64,000 nt of DNA from Streptomyces sp. NBC_00094 (GTDB taxonomy: Bacteria > Actinomycetota > Actinomycetes > Streptomycetales > Streptomycetaceae): assembly GCF_026343125.1 (NCBI RefSeq), contig NZ_JAPEMB010000001.1:2914001-2978000 (forward strand), written 5' to 3'. Below, piece after piece: positions 18,373 to 27,128 of the stretch. A model generated the notes under the pieces. That model did no database searches. It saw only the letters and a program-made list of their open reading frames with translations, and had not been told where the DNA came from. The position numbers and the translations under genes were made by a program. How positions within the stretch are numbered: position 1 is the stretch's first letter; each line of letters starts with the position of its first letter.

Positions 18373-19992
18373 CTACTCGCCCGGCCAGGGCACCTGCGGT
18401 GAGCGGTAGTAGTCGATGCCCAGTGCGGCGAAGCGGGGGGCCTGTTCCGCGAGGCGGACCTTGTACGTGTCCCAGTCGTGGGTGGACGCCGGGGACCAGC
18501 CCAGTTCCGCGAGGCCCGGCAGGCGCGGGAAGGCCATCACGTCGAGGTCGTCCGTGGTGGACAGGGTCTCCGTCCACAGCGGTGCCTCGACGCCGCGGAC
18601 GGCGCTCTCGGGCGCGCCCGGGAGGTAGGTCGCGGGGTCCCAGTCGTACGACCTCCGGACCTCGACGTAGCCGGCCCAGGTGAGGCCGAGCGTGGTGTCG
18701 TTCGCGTACTTCATGTCGAGGTAGGCGCGGTCGGCGGGCGAGAGGATCAGGCCGGTGCCGTTCCGTGCGGCGGCGGCGACCCGCTCCTTCTCGGCGGCGG
18801 GGGTGCGGTCCAGGCCCCAGTACTGGACGAGGGCGTCCTTCGCGGGCGTGGCGCCGGTCAGCTGGTGCCAGCCGACGACCGTCTTGCCGTACTTGGCGAC
18901 GACCGGCTGCACCTTGTCCATGAAGGTCACGTAGTCGGCGTGGCTGGTGGAGTGGGCCTCGTCGCCGCCGATGTGGAGGTAGCGGCCGGGGGTGAGCTCG
19001 GCGATCTCGCGGATCACGTCGTCGACGAAGTCGTACGTGACGGCCTTGGGTACGCACAGGGAGCTCTTGCCGACCTTGACGCCGGTGTAGAGGGGCGGGG
19101 CGATGCCGTCGCAGTTGAGCTCGGGGTAGGAGGAGAGGGCCGCGAAGGTGTGGCCCGGCATGTCGATCTCGGGGATGACCTCCTGGTAGCGGGAGGCCGC
19201 GTACCGGACGATCTCCTTGTACTGGGCCTTCGTGTAGAAGCCGCCGGGGGTGCCTCCGACCTCGGTGGAACCGCCGTGGGTGGTGAGCCGGGGCCAGGAG
19301 TCGACGGCGATGCGCCAGCCCTGGTCGTCGGAGAGGTGCAGGTGGAGCGTGTTGATCTTGTAGAGGGCGAGCTGGTCGATGTAGCGCTTCACCTCGTCGA
19401 CGGTGAAGAAGTGACGGGAGACGTCGAGCATCGCGCCCCGGTAGGCGTAGCGCGGGGTGTCGGTGATGGTGCCGCCGGCGATGTTCCAGGGGCCGGGCTG
19501 GACGGAGTCGTGCTCGACGGCGGAGGGCAGCTGCTGGCGCAGGGTCTGGACGCCGCGGAAGAGGCCGGCGGGTTCGCGGGCGGTGAGGGTGACGCCTTCG
19601 GGTGCGGAGTGGAGCCGGTACCCCTCGTCGCCGAGTGCGCCGTCGTCGGGGTCGAGCCGGAGCCGGACGCCGCCGTCGGCGGCCTCCTCGTCGACGACGG
19701 GCAGCGGGAAGCCGGTGGCGGGGCGGAGGAGTCCGGCAAGGTAGCGGCCGACCGCCTTGGACGCGCGGGAGCTCGTGTCGACGCCGATGCGGGTGTCACG
19801 GGTGAGGGCGTACGGCTCGCCCTCGGGGGTGACGGAGGCGGGTACGGGCACGATGCGGCCGAGGGGGCGGACCTCGGGTTCGGCGCCGGCGCCGCTGTCG
19901 GCGCTGGCCTCGCCGCAGCCCACCCCGGCGGCGGCGACCAGGAGGAGCGATCCGATCAGGTGCGGAATCCTTCGGCGCTGACTCACGGGCAT
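18373..19992 (-). CDS. Beta-N-acetylhexosaminidase, GH20, exported
   Basis: A 539-residue GH20 enzyme that removes terminal GlcNAc from chitin oligosaccharides. The N-terminus is an export signal ending GVGCGEAS, possibly a lipoprotein with a weak lipobox. A GH20b-like domain follows (TRIGVDTSSRA ... DEGYRLHSAPEG), then the catalytic barrel with YRGAMLDVSRHF, LHLHLSDDQGWR and the Asp-Glu pair in HIGGDEAH. ATG 19992 is chosen for AAGGGGACC; longer readings to 20166 lack a signal peptide at the right place. A DasR-like site lies about 100 bases upstream. It fits the chitin theme shared with glmS and the chitinases. Confidence 0.92.
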   Translation of the reverse strand: MPVSQRRRIPHLIGSLLLVAAAGVGCGEASADSGAGAEPEVRPLGRIVPVPASVTPEGEPYALTRDTRIGVDTSSRASKAVGRYLAGLLRPATGFPLPVVDEEAADGGVRLRLDPDDGALGDEGYRLHSAPEGVTLTAREPAGLFRGVQTLRQQLPSAVEHDSVQPGPWNIAGGTITDTPRYAYRGAMLDVSRHFFTVDEVKRYIDQLALYKINTLHLHLSDDQGWRIAVDSWPRLTTHGGSTEVGGTPGGFYTKAQYKEIVRYAASRYQEVIPEIDMPGHTFAALSSYPELNCDGIAPPLYTGVKVGKSSLCVPKAVTYDFVDDVIREIAELTPGRYLHIGGDEAHSTSHADYVTFMDKVQPVVAKYGKTVVGWHQLTGATPAKDALVQYWGLDRTPAAEKERVAAAARNGTGLILSPADRAYLDMKYANDTTLGLTWAGYVEVRRSYDWDPATYLPGAPESAVRGVEAPLWTETLSTTDDLDVMAFPRLPGLAELGWSPASTHDWDTYKVRLAEQAPRFAALGIDYYRSPQVPWPGE

Positions 19993-20090
19993 GGTCCCCT
20001 TCGGGTCGTCACGGCGTCGTTCTGTCGTTCTGCCGCTCTGCCGTTCTGTATATCCAGTCGACCACCATGCGTACCGCCACCCTTCGGGGT

Positions 20091-20106
20091 CAAGGTCTGG
20101 ACCAAT
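20091..20106. promoter_or_regulatory. DasR-like (dre) site
   Basis: CAAGGTCTGGACCAAT matches the dre consensus ACTGGTCTAGACCAGT at 11 of 16 positions, including both GGTCT and GACCA arms. It lies between the hexosaminidase (start 19992) and the small gene at 20197 and could serve either. DasR is the GlcN-6-P-responsive repressor of chitin and GlcNAc use. Confidence 0.6.
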
Positions 20107-20196
20107 CCGCCGGTTTTTCGTGATGATCATGAAGACCTTGCCCGATTTCGGGCAGGATTCTTGCATAGACCCCCGAGTACCCCTCAGTATTCACGG

Positions 20197-20472
20197 GTGC
20201 TCGAACGCCGCCCGTCGCATGACGACCTCGTCGACCATCTGGTCCGCAGCACCGCGCTCCAGCGCGGTGAGGCCGCCCGGGTGGTGCTCGACGTGCTGGC
20301 GTACTTCGACGAGACGACCGAGGAGTTCGTCCGCCGCCGCCACCGCGAGCTGCAGTCCGGCGGGGCCGTGAACGCCGAGATCTTCGAGCGGATCTCGGCC
20401 GAGCTGCCACACCGGGCCGTGGCGCCACCGGAGCTCTCGCTCCGACAGCTGCGCCGCATCGTCTACGGCTGA
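20197..20472 (+). CDS. Small conserved protein before glmS
   Basis: A soluble helical protein of 91 residues from GTG 20197, or 103 from TTG 20161. It has a Glu/Arg-rich middle (ARVVLDVLAYFDETTEEFVRRRHRELQ) and a C-terminal PELSLRQLRRIVYG. No known domain is recognised. TTG 20161 has a better ribosome site (GGCAGGA) but GTG 20197 begins the well-structured part; the start is undecided. It is 54 bases upstream of glmS in the same direction and may share its transcript. Confidence 0.6.
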   Translation: MLERRPSHDDLVDHLVRSTALQRGEAARVVLDVLAYFDETTEEFVRRRHRELQSGGAVNAEIFERISAELPHRAVAPPELSLRQLRRIVYG

Positions 20473-20526
20473 GCCCGCGTCGGCGACCGAGAAGCACCAT
20501 CACAGACCTGGAGGGGTTTCACCTTT

Positions 20527-22344
20527 ATGTGCGGAATTGTCGGTTACATCGGAAAGCGTGACGTCGCCCCGCTGCTGCTGGAAGGCCTGCAGCGGCTCGA
20601 GTACCGGGGATACGACTCCGCCGGCATGGTCATCACCAGCCCGAAGGCCTCCGGCCTGAAGATGGTCAAGGCCAAGGGCCGGGTCCGTGACCTGGAGGCC
20701 CGCGTCCCCAAGCGCTTCACCGGCACCACCGGCATCGCCCACACCCGCTGGGCCACCCACGGCGTCCCCAGCGACGTGAACTCGCACCCGCACCTGGACC
20801 CCGAGAACAAGGTCGCGGTCGTCCACAACGGCATCGTCGACAACGCCCAGGAGCTGCGCGCGAAGCTGGAGGCCGACGGCGTCGTCTTCGCCTCCGAGAC
20901 GGACACCGAGGTCATCACCCACCTCATCGCCCGCTCCCAGGCCGAGACGCTCGAGGAGAAGGTCCGCGAGGCGCTCAAGGTCATCGAGGGCACCTACGGC
21001 ATCGCCGTGATGCACGCCGACTTCAACGACCGCATCGTGGTGGCCCGCAACGGCTCCCCGGTCATCCTCGGCATCGGCGAGAAGGAGATGCTCGTCGCCT
21101 CCGACGTCGCCGCCCTGATCGCCCACACCCGCCAGGTCGTCACCCTCGACGACGGCGAGATGGCCACGCTCAAGGCCGACGACTTCCGCACCTACACGAC
21201 CTCCGGGACGACCACCACGGCCACCCCGGAGACCGTGGAGTGGGAGGCCGCCTCCTACGACATGGGCGGCCACGACACGTACATGCACAAGGAGATCTCC
21301 GAGCAGCCCGACGCGGTCGACCGCGTGCTGCGCGGCCGGATCGACGACCGCTTCTCCACCGTGCACCTCGGCGGCCTGAACCTCGACGCCCGCGAGGCCC
21401 GCACCATCCGCCGGATCAAGATCCTCGGCTGCGGCACCTCGTACCACGCCGGCCTCATCGGCGCCGGGCTCATCGAGTCCCTGGCCCGCATCCCCGCCGA
21501 CGCCGAGCCGGCCTCGGAGTTCCGCTACCGCAACCCGGTCGTGGACCCCGACACCCTCTACATCGCCGTCTCCCAGTCCGGCGAGACGTACGACGTGCTG
21601 GCCGCCGTCCAGGAGCTCAAGCGCAAGGGCGCCCGCGTCCTCGGCGTGGTCAACGTGGTCGGCTCCGCCATCGCCCGTGAGGCCGACGGCGGCGTGTACG
21701 TCCACGCCGGCCCCGAGGTCTGCGTCGTCTCCACCAAGTGCTTCACCAACACGGTCACCGCGTTCGCGCTGCTCGCCCTGCACCTGGGCCGTATCCGCGA
21801 CCTGTCCGTCACCGACGGCAAGCGGATCATCGCGGGCCTGCGCAAGCTGCCCGCGCAGATCAGCGAGATCCTCGAGACCGAGGACGAGATCAAGAAGATC
21901 GCCGAGGAGTACGCGGGCGCCCAGTCGATGATGTTCATCGGCCGGGTGCGCGGCTACCCCGTCGCCCTGGAGGCCTCCCTCAAGCTGAAGGAGATCTCCT
22001 ACATCCACGCCGAGGCCTACCCGGCCTCCGAGCTGAAGCACGGCCCGCTCGCCCTCATCGAGCCGGCCCTGCCGACGGTCGCGATCGTCCCCGACGACGA
22101 CCTGCTGGAGAAGAACCGCGCCGCCCTCGAGGAGATCAAGGCCCGCAGCGGCCGCATCCTCGCGGTCGCGCACCAGCCGCAGGCGAAGGCCGACCACACC
22201 ATCATCGTGCCGAAGAACGAGGACGAGCTGGACCCGATCCTCATGGGCATCCCGCTCCAGCTCCTCGCCTACCACACGGCGCTCGCCATGGGTCGCGACA
22301 TCGACAAGCCGCGCAACCTGGCCAAGTCCGTCACGGTCGAGTAG
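20527..22344 (+). CDS. glmS: Glucosamine-6-phosphate synthase (isomerizing)
   Basis: A 605-residue glutamine:fructose-6-phosphate aminotransferase. The N-terminal glutaminase begins MCGIVGYIG with the catalytic Cys2, and RYRGYDSAG-like and HTRWATHG motifs follow. Two SIS isomerase domains carry GCGTSYHAG and SQSGETYD, and the C-terminus ends in KSVTVE. It makes GlcN-6-P for peptidoglycan, and GlcN-6-P is also the DasR effector, linking it to the neighbouring hexosaminidase. The start has GGAGGGG 9 bases upstream. No glmS ribozyme-like leader fits in the 54-base gap upstream. Confidence 0.96.
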   Translation: MCGIVGYIGKRDVAPLLLEGLQRLEYRGYDSAGMVITSPKASGLKMVKAKGRVRDLEARVPKRFTGTTGIAHTRWATHGVPSDVNSHPHLDPENKVAVVHNGIVDNAQELRAKLEADGVVFASETDTEVITHLIARSQAETLEEKVREALKVIEGTYGIAVMHADFNDRIVVARNGSPVILGIGEKEMLVASDVAALIAHTRQVVTLDDGEMATLKADDFRTYTTSGTTTTATPETVEWEAASYDMGGHDTYMHKEISEQPDAVDRVLRGRIDDRFSTVHLGGLNLDAREARTIRRIKILGCGTSYHAGLIGAGLIESLARIPADAEPASEFRYRNPVVDPDTLYIAVSQSGETYDVLAAVQELKRKGARVLGVVNVVGSAIAREADGGVYVHAGPEVCVVSTKCFTNTVTAFALLALHLGRIRDLSVTDGKRIIAGLRKLPAQISEILETEDEIKKIAEEYAGAQSMMFIGRVRGYPVALEASLKLKEISYIHAEAYPASELKHGPLALIEPALPTVAIVPDDDLLEKNRAALEEIKARSGRILAVAHQPQAKADHTIIVPKNEDELDPILMGIPLQLLAYHTALAMGRDIDKPRNLAKSVTVE

Positions 22345-22412
22345 CAGCCGGTCGGGGCCTGTCCCCCCGACCCGCGCCGCCGGGCCTGTCCCCCGGCGGT
22401 TCGACCGGACAC

Positions 22413-22463
22413 GAGAAAGGTCCTTGCCGCACACCCAGGTGCGGCAAGGACCGTTCTCATTTT
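22413..22463. terminator. Rho-independent terminator after glmS
   Basis: A 19-bp stem with one mismatch (GAGAAAGGTCCTTGCCGCA at 22413-22431 with 22440-22458), an 8-base loop, then ATTTT. It lies between convergent genes. Two shorter GGCCTGTCCCCC-containing hairpins precede it (22352-22401). Confidence 0.9.
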
Positions 22464-22601
22464 CGGGGCTCGGTTCGCCTCCGGGGCGCCGGTGCGACCG
22501 TCGACGGTCGACCGTGCTCGATCCCTCGTTCCTCGGGACCTCCGCGCGCTCTCCCTCTCGACAGCCGCGCGCCCCTTCGGCTCACTCGCCGGCGCTCGTG
22601 G

Positions 22602-23168
22602 TCACCCCGCGGCCGGCGCGCTCGTGCCCGCCGTACGCCGGAGGGCCATCGGCCAGCCCGCCACCGCGGCCGTGGCGCCGTACCAGGCGACCAGGCCGGC
22701 GACGGCGGCCACCCAGCCGCCCGCCTTCGCGAGACCGCCGGTGTCGGTCAGCGCGCCGATGCCGATCAGCAGCAGCGCGACGAACAGCAGCCCGTACACG
22801 CCCTGTCCGAACAGACCGCTGCCCGAGGCCGCCATCGTCAGCGTGAGCGCGAGGAGCGCCCACAGGAGCATGAAGAGCCCCACGGCGTCCGCGGAGGCCC
22901 CACCGCCGACGGCGGTGCCCCAGGTGAACCAGAAGGCGCCGAGCGCCGTGTACGCCGTGCCCTCACCGGTGCTGCCGCCACGCAGGGCGATCAGTCCGAC
23001 GAGGAAGAGCGCCACGCCGCCTACCCAGGTGGCGAGGCCCGCGGCATCCGCTGCCGCGACGTTGTCGATGACACCCGTCCCGCCCAGCCCGAAGGCCAGC
23101 AGGGTCAGTCCGAGTGCGAGGTTGCCGAGAGTGGAGGTGCTGTTTCCCGCGGCGACTTCGTTGTCCAC
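22602..23168 (-). CDS. GPR1/FUN34/YaaH-family membrane protein
   Basis: A 188-residue integral membrane protein with six predicted hydrophobic segments (LALGLTLLAFGLG, WVGGVALFLVGLIAL, FWFTWGTAVGG, MLLWALLALTLTM, VYGLLFVALLLIGIGAL, AAVAGLVAWYGATAA). The size and repeated helix pattern match the acetate/succinate uptake family GPR1/FUN34/YaaH. The family's NPAPLGL signature is degenerate here (GNLALGLTLLAFG), so the substrate is uncertain. GTG 23168 has AAGGGAG 7 bases upstream. Confidence 0.75.
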   Translation of the reverse strand: MDNEVAAGNSTSTLGNLALGLTLLAFGLGGTGVIDNVAAADAAGLATWVGGVALFLVGLIALRGGSTGEGTAYTALGAFWFTWGTAVGGGASADAVGLFMLLWALLALTLTMAASGSGLFGQGVYGLLFVALLLIGIGALTDTGGLAKAGGWVAAVAGLVAWYGATAAVAGWPMALRRTAGTSAPAAG

Positions 23169-23345
23169 GGCGGGCTCCCTTCAGGAGTGCAGTCGTGCTG
23201 CGTGAGCTGCTGTGATCCGGTGACCCTTATCTACCCTTCACAAGCGCACAATTCACCTGAGGAAGGCCGAATTTATGGCCGGGGAACGCCAGTTGGGGAT
23301 CGCGAAGCGGGAGCGGGGTCGCCGGATCACCGGCTTCCGGGACGC

Positions 23346-23867
23346 TTACGGGATGACGATCACGGGCCGCTTGGCGCGGCGCGCGAGGCGGCCGGCCACC
23401 GAGCCGAAGATCCGCCCGACGATCCCGTGCGTCGAGCCGACCACGATCGCGTCGGCCGAGTACTCGCGGCCGACCTCCTCCAGCTCGTGGCAGATGTCCC
23501 CGCCGCGCTCGACGAGGATCCACGGCACCTCGGCGAGGTGCTCGGCACAGGCGAGCTCGAGGCCGAGGACCTCGGTGCGGTGATCCGGTACGTCGACGAA
23601 GACCGGCGGCTCGCAGCCGGCCCACACCGTGGTGGGCAGCCGGTTGGCCACGTGCACGATGATCAGGCCCGACCCGGAGCGGCGGGCCATGCCGATGGCG
23701 TACGCGAGGGCTCGCTCACTGGACGTGGAGCCGTCGAAACCGACGACCACCCCGTGCCGGAAGGCCGGGTCGCAGGAGTGGCGTGGCTGTTCGACCGCGA
23801 GGGGGTCGACCGTGGAGTCGGCGACGCGCTTGCGGTCCGCGGGTTCGGGGAATTCGTGACCGGCCAT
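23346..23867 (-). CDS. Universal stress protein, single UspA domain
   Basis: A 173-residue UspA-type protein. The domain starts VVVGFDGSTSSERALAYAI at about residue 41 and ends with the ATP-loop pattern VGSTHGIVGRIFGSVAGRLA and RPVIVIP. The N-terminal 40 residues are a non-conserved polar leader. It probably binds ATP and acts in stress or dormancy responses. ATG 23867 is the likely start although its ribosome site is weak; the frame is open further upstream without any domain. Confidence 0.85.
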   Translation of the reverse strand: MAGHEFPEPADRKRVADSTVDPLAVEQPRHSCDPAFRHGVVVGFDGSTSSERALAYAIGMARRSGSGLIIVHVANRLPTTVWAGCEPPVFVDVPDHRTEVLGLELACAEHLAEVPWILVERGGDICHELEEVGREYSADAIVVGSTHGIVGRIFGSVAGRLARRAKRPVIVIP

Positions 23868-24210
23868 CGGTGTCTCGGCGAAGAGAGTCCTCGTGGGAAG
23901 GGACGGGGAAAGGAGGGGACGGAACAACGGGTGGCGGCGGAGCTGTGTCCGGGAATCATCTTCCCAAGCCCATACCCCCAAGGGTACGGCGACACTCCTC
24001 TCCTGCCCAGAGCCCGCCGTGCCACTCCCGGCGTGCGCGCCGCTCGCGCGGGGCGTTCCAGGGAGCATGCCCGAGCGGTTCGCGATCTGGCAATGCCGGT
24101 TGTGCCCTACAGGCGTCCGTAGGGGGGCCAAACGGACGTCGCCCACAGTGACCGGAACGTTCCGCTCCTCGTTGCCACAGGTCCAGCCCACCGTCGTAGG
24201 GAGACCGCCC
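23868..24210. other. Divergent intergenic region without a gene
   Basis: This 343-base gap separates the divergent universal stress protein and small membrane protein genes. It contains a purine-rich tract (about 23878-23930) and a GC-rich stretch. I see no convincing RNA gene, repeat or promoter pair. Confidence 0.5.
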
Positions 24211-24639
24211 GTGCCCGCACCATCGACCGCCGCCGGTCAGACCTCCGCCGCCCCGGCCCCCGCCCCGGCCCCCGGGCTCGGCGCGCCCCGCGGCCGCCGC
24301 CGGGCGCCCGCCCCCTCCCCGACGCTCCTCTCCCCGACGGTCCTCGTGACCCCGGACCGGGAGAGGGGGACCGGAAGGGGAGAGAGGACGGGAGAGGGGA
24401 CGGGAGGAGGAGCCGGAGGAAGGTCGGAAGCGGGCGACCCGGCCGGTGACGTCGTCCGCTGGGCGGTCTTCTGCTGTGCCCTCGTCCCCGTGGTGCTCGT
24501 CGTCTACGGCACCTCGCTCGGCGGGGCGGCCGGCACCGCGCTCGGGCTCGTCTCGGTGACGGCGGCCTGCCGGCTGCTGCTGCGCCGCTCGGAGCGCGGA
24601 CTACGGGCCGAAACCGTACGAAACAGTCACCGAAACTGA
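24211..24639 (+). CDS. Small membrane protein upstream of adpA
   Basis: A 142-residue protein. The first 75 residues are Ala/Pro- then Gly/Arg-rich and look disordered. Two hydrophobic segments follow (VVRWAVFCCALVPVVLVVYG and GTALGLVSVTAACRLLL), then a basic tail. It is probably a two-pass inner-membrane protein of unknown role. GTG 24211 is chosen for GTAGGGAGA 6-7 bases upstream. Similar small membrane proteins sit upstream of adpA in other Streptomyces. Confidence 0.65.
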   Translation: MPAPSTAAGQTSAAPAPAPAPGLGAPRGRRRAPAPSPTLLSPTVLVTPDRERGTGRGERTGEGTGGGAGGRSEAGDPAGDVVRWAVFCCALVPVVLVVYGTSLGGAAGTALGLVSVTAACRLLLRRSERGLRAETVRNSHRN

Positions 24640-25049
24640 CCCGAATTCGGCCCCGCCCCCCTTCGAGTTGACAGGTTCGTACACCCGAGCCCATATGTTT
24701 TCAGCCAAGTTCCATCTGTCGGCGAGTCCTTGGCGGAACGGTTGGCCAACCCCGGCACCGAAGGCCCCGAAACCCTTGCGCCAGGGCCTCGCACCCCACG
24801 CCCACGGGCACGTTCACGGTGCGGCCCCTTCCCCTCGGGGCCGTCAGGTGGAACGCTTCGCGATCGATCGCTTCGCGCCAAGTGGCCTTGTCGACAATCC
24901 GCCGGATGGAGAACTTGTCACGCCGGCGTCACCGAACACAGTAGATTCGATCATGGGTACCGAAGACTGGGGTCTCGTGCAAAACCGAGGGGAAACGTGC
25001 AGGAGCGACACGACCAGGGAGACGCGAACACCGAGGGGGGCTTAGCGTC
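24640..25049 (+). promoter_or_regulatory. adpA promoter and long leader
   Basis: A 410-base region with no large gene. TTGACA at 24668-24673 with CATATG at 24692-24697 (18-bp spacing) is a plausible promoter, giving a leader of about 345 bases. Long leaders with AdpA autoregulatory sites are known for adpA. A 30-codon frame (24953-25045) ends 4 bases before the adpA ATG and is listed separately. Confidence 0.55.
24953..25045 (+). CDS. Possible leader peptide of adpA
   Basis: A 30-codon frame beginning MGTEDWGLVQNRG and ending TPRGA. Its TAG lies 4 bases before the adpA start, close enough for translational coupling. There is no Shine-Dalgarno sequence, but TAGATT (24942-24947) sits 5 bases before the ATG, so a leaderless transcript is conceivable. 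Codon pattern gives weak support. It may be an upstream regulatory frame or chance. Confidence 0.3.
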   Translation: MGTEDWGLVQNRGETCRSDTTRETRTPRGA

Positions 25050-26219
25050 ATGAGCCAGGACTCCGCCGCACCGGAGGTCGCACGGAAGCTGTCCGGGCGC
25101 CGCCGTCGCGAAGTCGTCGCGGTGCTGCTGTTCAGCGGCGGCCCCATCTTCGAGAGCTCCATCCCGCTCTCCGTTTTCGGCATCGACCGGCAGGACGCCG
25201 GCGTGCCCCGATACCGGCTGCTCGTATGCGCCGGTGAGGACGGCCCGCTGCGCACCACCGGCGGGCTCGAACTCACCGCGCCGTACGGCCTGGAGGCGAT
25301 CAGCCGCGCCGGCACCGTCGTCGTGCCGGCCTGGCGGTCGATCACCTCGCCGCCACCGCCGGAGGCGCTCGAAGCGCTGCGCCGTGCCCACGAGGAGGGC
25401 GCCAGGATCGTCGGTCTCTGCACCGGCGCCTTCGTCCTCGCCGCGGCCGGCCTGCTCGACGGCCGCCCGGCGACCACGCACTGGATGTACGCGCCGACGC
25501 TCGCCAAGCGCTATCCGTCGGTCCACGTGGACCCGCGGGAGCTCTTCGTCGACGACGGGGACGTCCTCACCTCCGCAGGCACCGCGGCCGGAATCGATCT
25601 GTGTCTGCACATCGTGCGGACCGACCACGGCACCGAGGCCGCGGGCGCGCTGGCGCGCCGGCTGGTCGTCCCGCCGCGGCGCAGTGGCGGCCAGGAGCGC
25701 TACCTCGACAGGTCTTTACCAGAGGAGATCGGCGCCGACCCGCTGGCCGAGGTCGTCGCCTGGGCGCTGGAGCACCTCCACGAGCAGTTCGACGTGGAGA
25801 CCCTCGCGGCGCGCGCGTACATGTCACGGCGGACCTTCGACCGCAGGTTCCGCTCGCTGACCGGTTCGGCCCCCCTCCAGTGGCTGATCACCCAGCGGGT
25901 GCTGCAGGCGCAGCGGCTGCTCGAGACCTCCGACTACTCGGTCGACGAGGTCGCGGGCCGGTGCGGCTTCCGCTCCCCGGTGGCGCTGCGCGGCCACTTC
26001 CGGCGCCAGCTCGGCTCCTCGCCGGCCGCGTACCGGGCGGCGTACCGGGCCAGGCGGCCGCAGGGCGAGACCAGCACGGCGGTGCTCGACCAGATCGTGC
26101 CCGCCCAGGTCTCCGCCGGCATCCGCCGCCCGGGCTCCCCACTGGAGCCGGGGAAGCCGCACGCGGACGTCTACGCTCCCGGCCGCCCCTCCCTGCCGGG
26201 CCAGCGCAGCGCGCCGTAG
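25050..26219 (+). CDS. adpA: AdpA, AraC-family master regulator of development
   Basis: A 389-residue pleiotropic regulator of aerial growth, sporulation and secondary metabolism (BldH). The N-terminal DJ-1/class I glutamine-amidotransferase-like dimerization domain (about 20-195) contains FSGGPIFESSIPLSVFGID and GLCTGAFVLAAAGLLDG. The C-terminal AraC domain (about 235-335) has two helix-turn-helices (TLAARAYMSRRTFDRRF, VDEVAGRCGFRSPVALRGHF). Codon 223 (25716-25718) is TTA, lying between the two domains, so translation depends on the bldA leucyl-tRNA as in other Streptomyces. It is followed by a GC-rich spacer and orn. Confidence 0.97.
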   Translation: MSQDSAAPEVARKLSGRRRREVVAVLLFSGGPIFESSIPLSVFGIDRQDAGVPRYRLLVCAGEDGPLRTTGGLELTAPYGLEAISRAGTVVVPAWRSITSPPPPEALEALRRAHEEGARIVGLCTGAFVLAAAGLLDGRPATTHWMYAPTLAKRYPSVHVDPRELFVDDGDVLTSAGTAAGIDLCLHIVRTDHGTEAAGALARRLVVPPRRSGGQERYLDRSLPEEIGADPLAEVVAWALEHLHEQFDVETLAARAYMSRRTFDRRFRSLTGSAPLQWLITQRVLQAQRLLETSDYSVDEVAGRCGFRSPVALRGHFRRQLGSSPAAYRAAYRARRPQGETSTAVLDQIVPAQVSAGIRRPGSPLEPGKPHADVYAPGRPSLPGQRSAP

Positions 26220-26222
26220 GAG

Positions 26223-26391
26223 TGTCCGGCGGATCAGGGCCTGCCAGGCCCTGACACCGACTCGCGCGGCCACAAGCGGCGCACCGCAGGACCGACGGGC
26301 GCTCGGGGACACCTCCCCCGGGCGCCCGTCGGCCGCTTCCCCACGGGGGAGGAACACCCACGCCGCGACCCCGGCCTTGATCCGCCGGACA
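26223..26391. repeat. Intergenic element bounded by 14-bp inverted repeats
   Basis: TGTCCGGCGGATCA at 26223-26236 and its exact complement at 26378-26391 bound about 170 bases between adpA and orn. GGGCCTGTCCGGCGGATCA-like sequences recur between genes in Streptomyces. A small nested hairpin (TCAGGGCCTG/CAGGCCCTGA) follows the left end. Confidence 0.6.
26292..26332. terminator. Hairpin between adpA and orn
   Basis: CCGACGGGCGC at 26292-26302 pairs perfectly with GCGCCCGTCGG at 26322-26332 around a 19-base loop. It probably ends the adpA transcript. Confidence 0.55.
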
Positions 26392-26408
26392 GGCCCTAAG
26401 GTGGACGC

Positions 26409-27011
26409 ATGAACGATCGCATGGTGTGGATCGACTGCGAGATGACCGGGCTCTCGCTGACGGACGACGCACTCATCGAGGTGGCCGCACTGGTCACCGA
26501 CTCGGAACTGAACGTGCTCGGCGACGGGGTGGACATCGTGATCCGCCCGCCGGACGCGGCCCTGGAGACCATGCCCGAGATCGTGCGCCAGATGCACACG
26601 GCCTCGGGACTGCTCGACGAGCTCGCCGGCGGCACCACGCTCGCCGACGCGGAGGCCCAGGTCCTCGCGTACATCCGCGAGCACGTCAAGGAACCCGGCA
26701 AGGCGCCGCTGTGCGGGAACTCGGTCTCCACGGACCGCGGCTTCCTCTCACGGGACATGCCTGCCCTGGAGAGCCACCTGCACTACCGGATCGTCGATGT
26801 GTCCTCGGTCAAGGAGCTGGCCCGCCGCTGGTACCCGAGGGCGTACTTCAACAGTCCGGAGAAGAACGGCAACCACCGGGCGCTCGCCGACATCCGCGAC
26901 TCCATCACGGAGCTCCGCTACTACCGCGAGGCGGTCTTCGTCCCGCAGCCCGGACCGGACTCGGAGACCGCGAAGCGGATCGCCGCGCGCCACGCCCTGC
27001 CCCCCGAATAG
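26409..27011 (+). CDS. orn: Oligoribonuclease
   Basis: A 200-residue DEDDh 3'-5' exoribonuclease. It degrades 2-5-nt RNAs and also pGpG from c-di-GMP breakdown, which links it to the c-di-GMP enzyme CdgA in this window. Motifs: Exo[10 protein letters not shown], ExoII with [10 protein letters not shown], Exo[14 protein letters not shown]. The start is ATG 26409, with AAGGTGGA upstream. The position directly after adpA is conserved in Streptomyces (ornA). Confidence 0.96.
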   Translation: MNDRMVWIDCEMTGLSLTDDALIEVAALVTDSELNVLGDGVDIVIRPPDAALETMPEIVRQMHTASGLLDELAGGTTLADAEAQVLAYIREHVKEPGKAPLCGNSVSTDRGFLSRDMPALESHLHYRIVDVSSVKELARRWYPRAYFNSPEKNGNHRALADIRDSITELRYYREAVFVPQPGPDSETAKRIAARHALPPE

Positions 27012-27128
27012 ACCCTTCCCAGAGGGCTCGCTCGCGTCCGCCGTCAATGCGGGCGCGAGCACCCCCCGGGACCCTGTAGACTTCTTCTCGGCCGGTCAGG
27101 GAAACCTTCGGGAAAACCGCCGGTCATG

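Noticed and set aside
20473..20526. glmS ribozyme or riboswitch
   Set aside because: The gap is 54 bases, too short for a glmS ribozyme, and no matching structure is seen.
24918..24931. BldD-like box upstream of adpA (TCACGCCGGCGTCA)
   Set aside because: The half-sites are separated by 6 bases instead of the required 5, so it does not fit the pattern used for the cdgA site.
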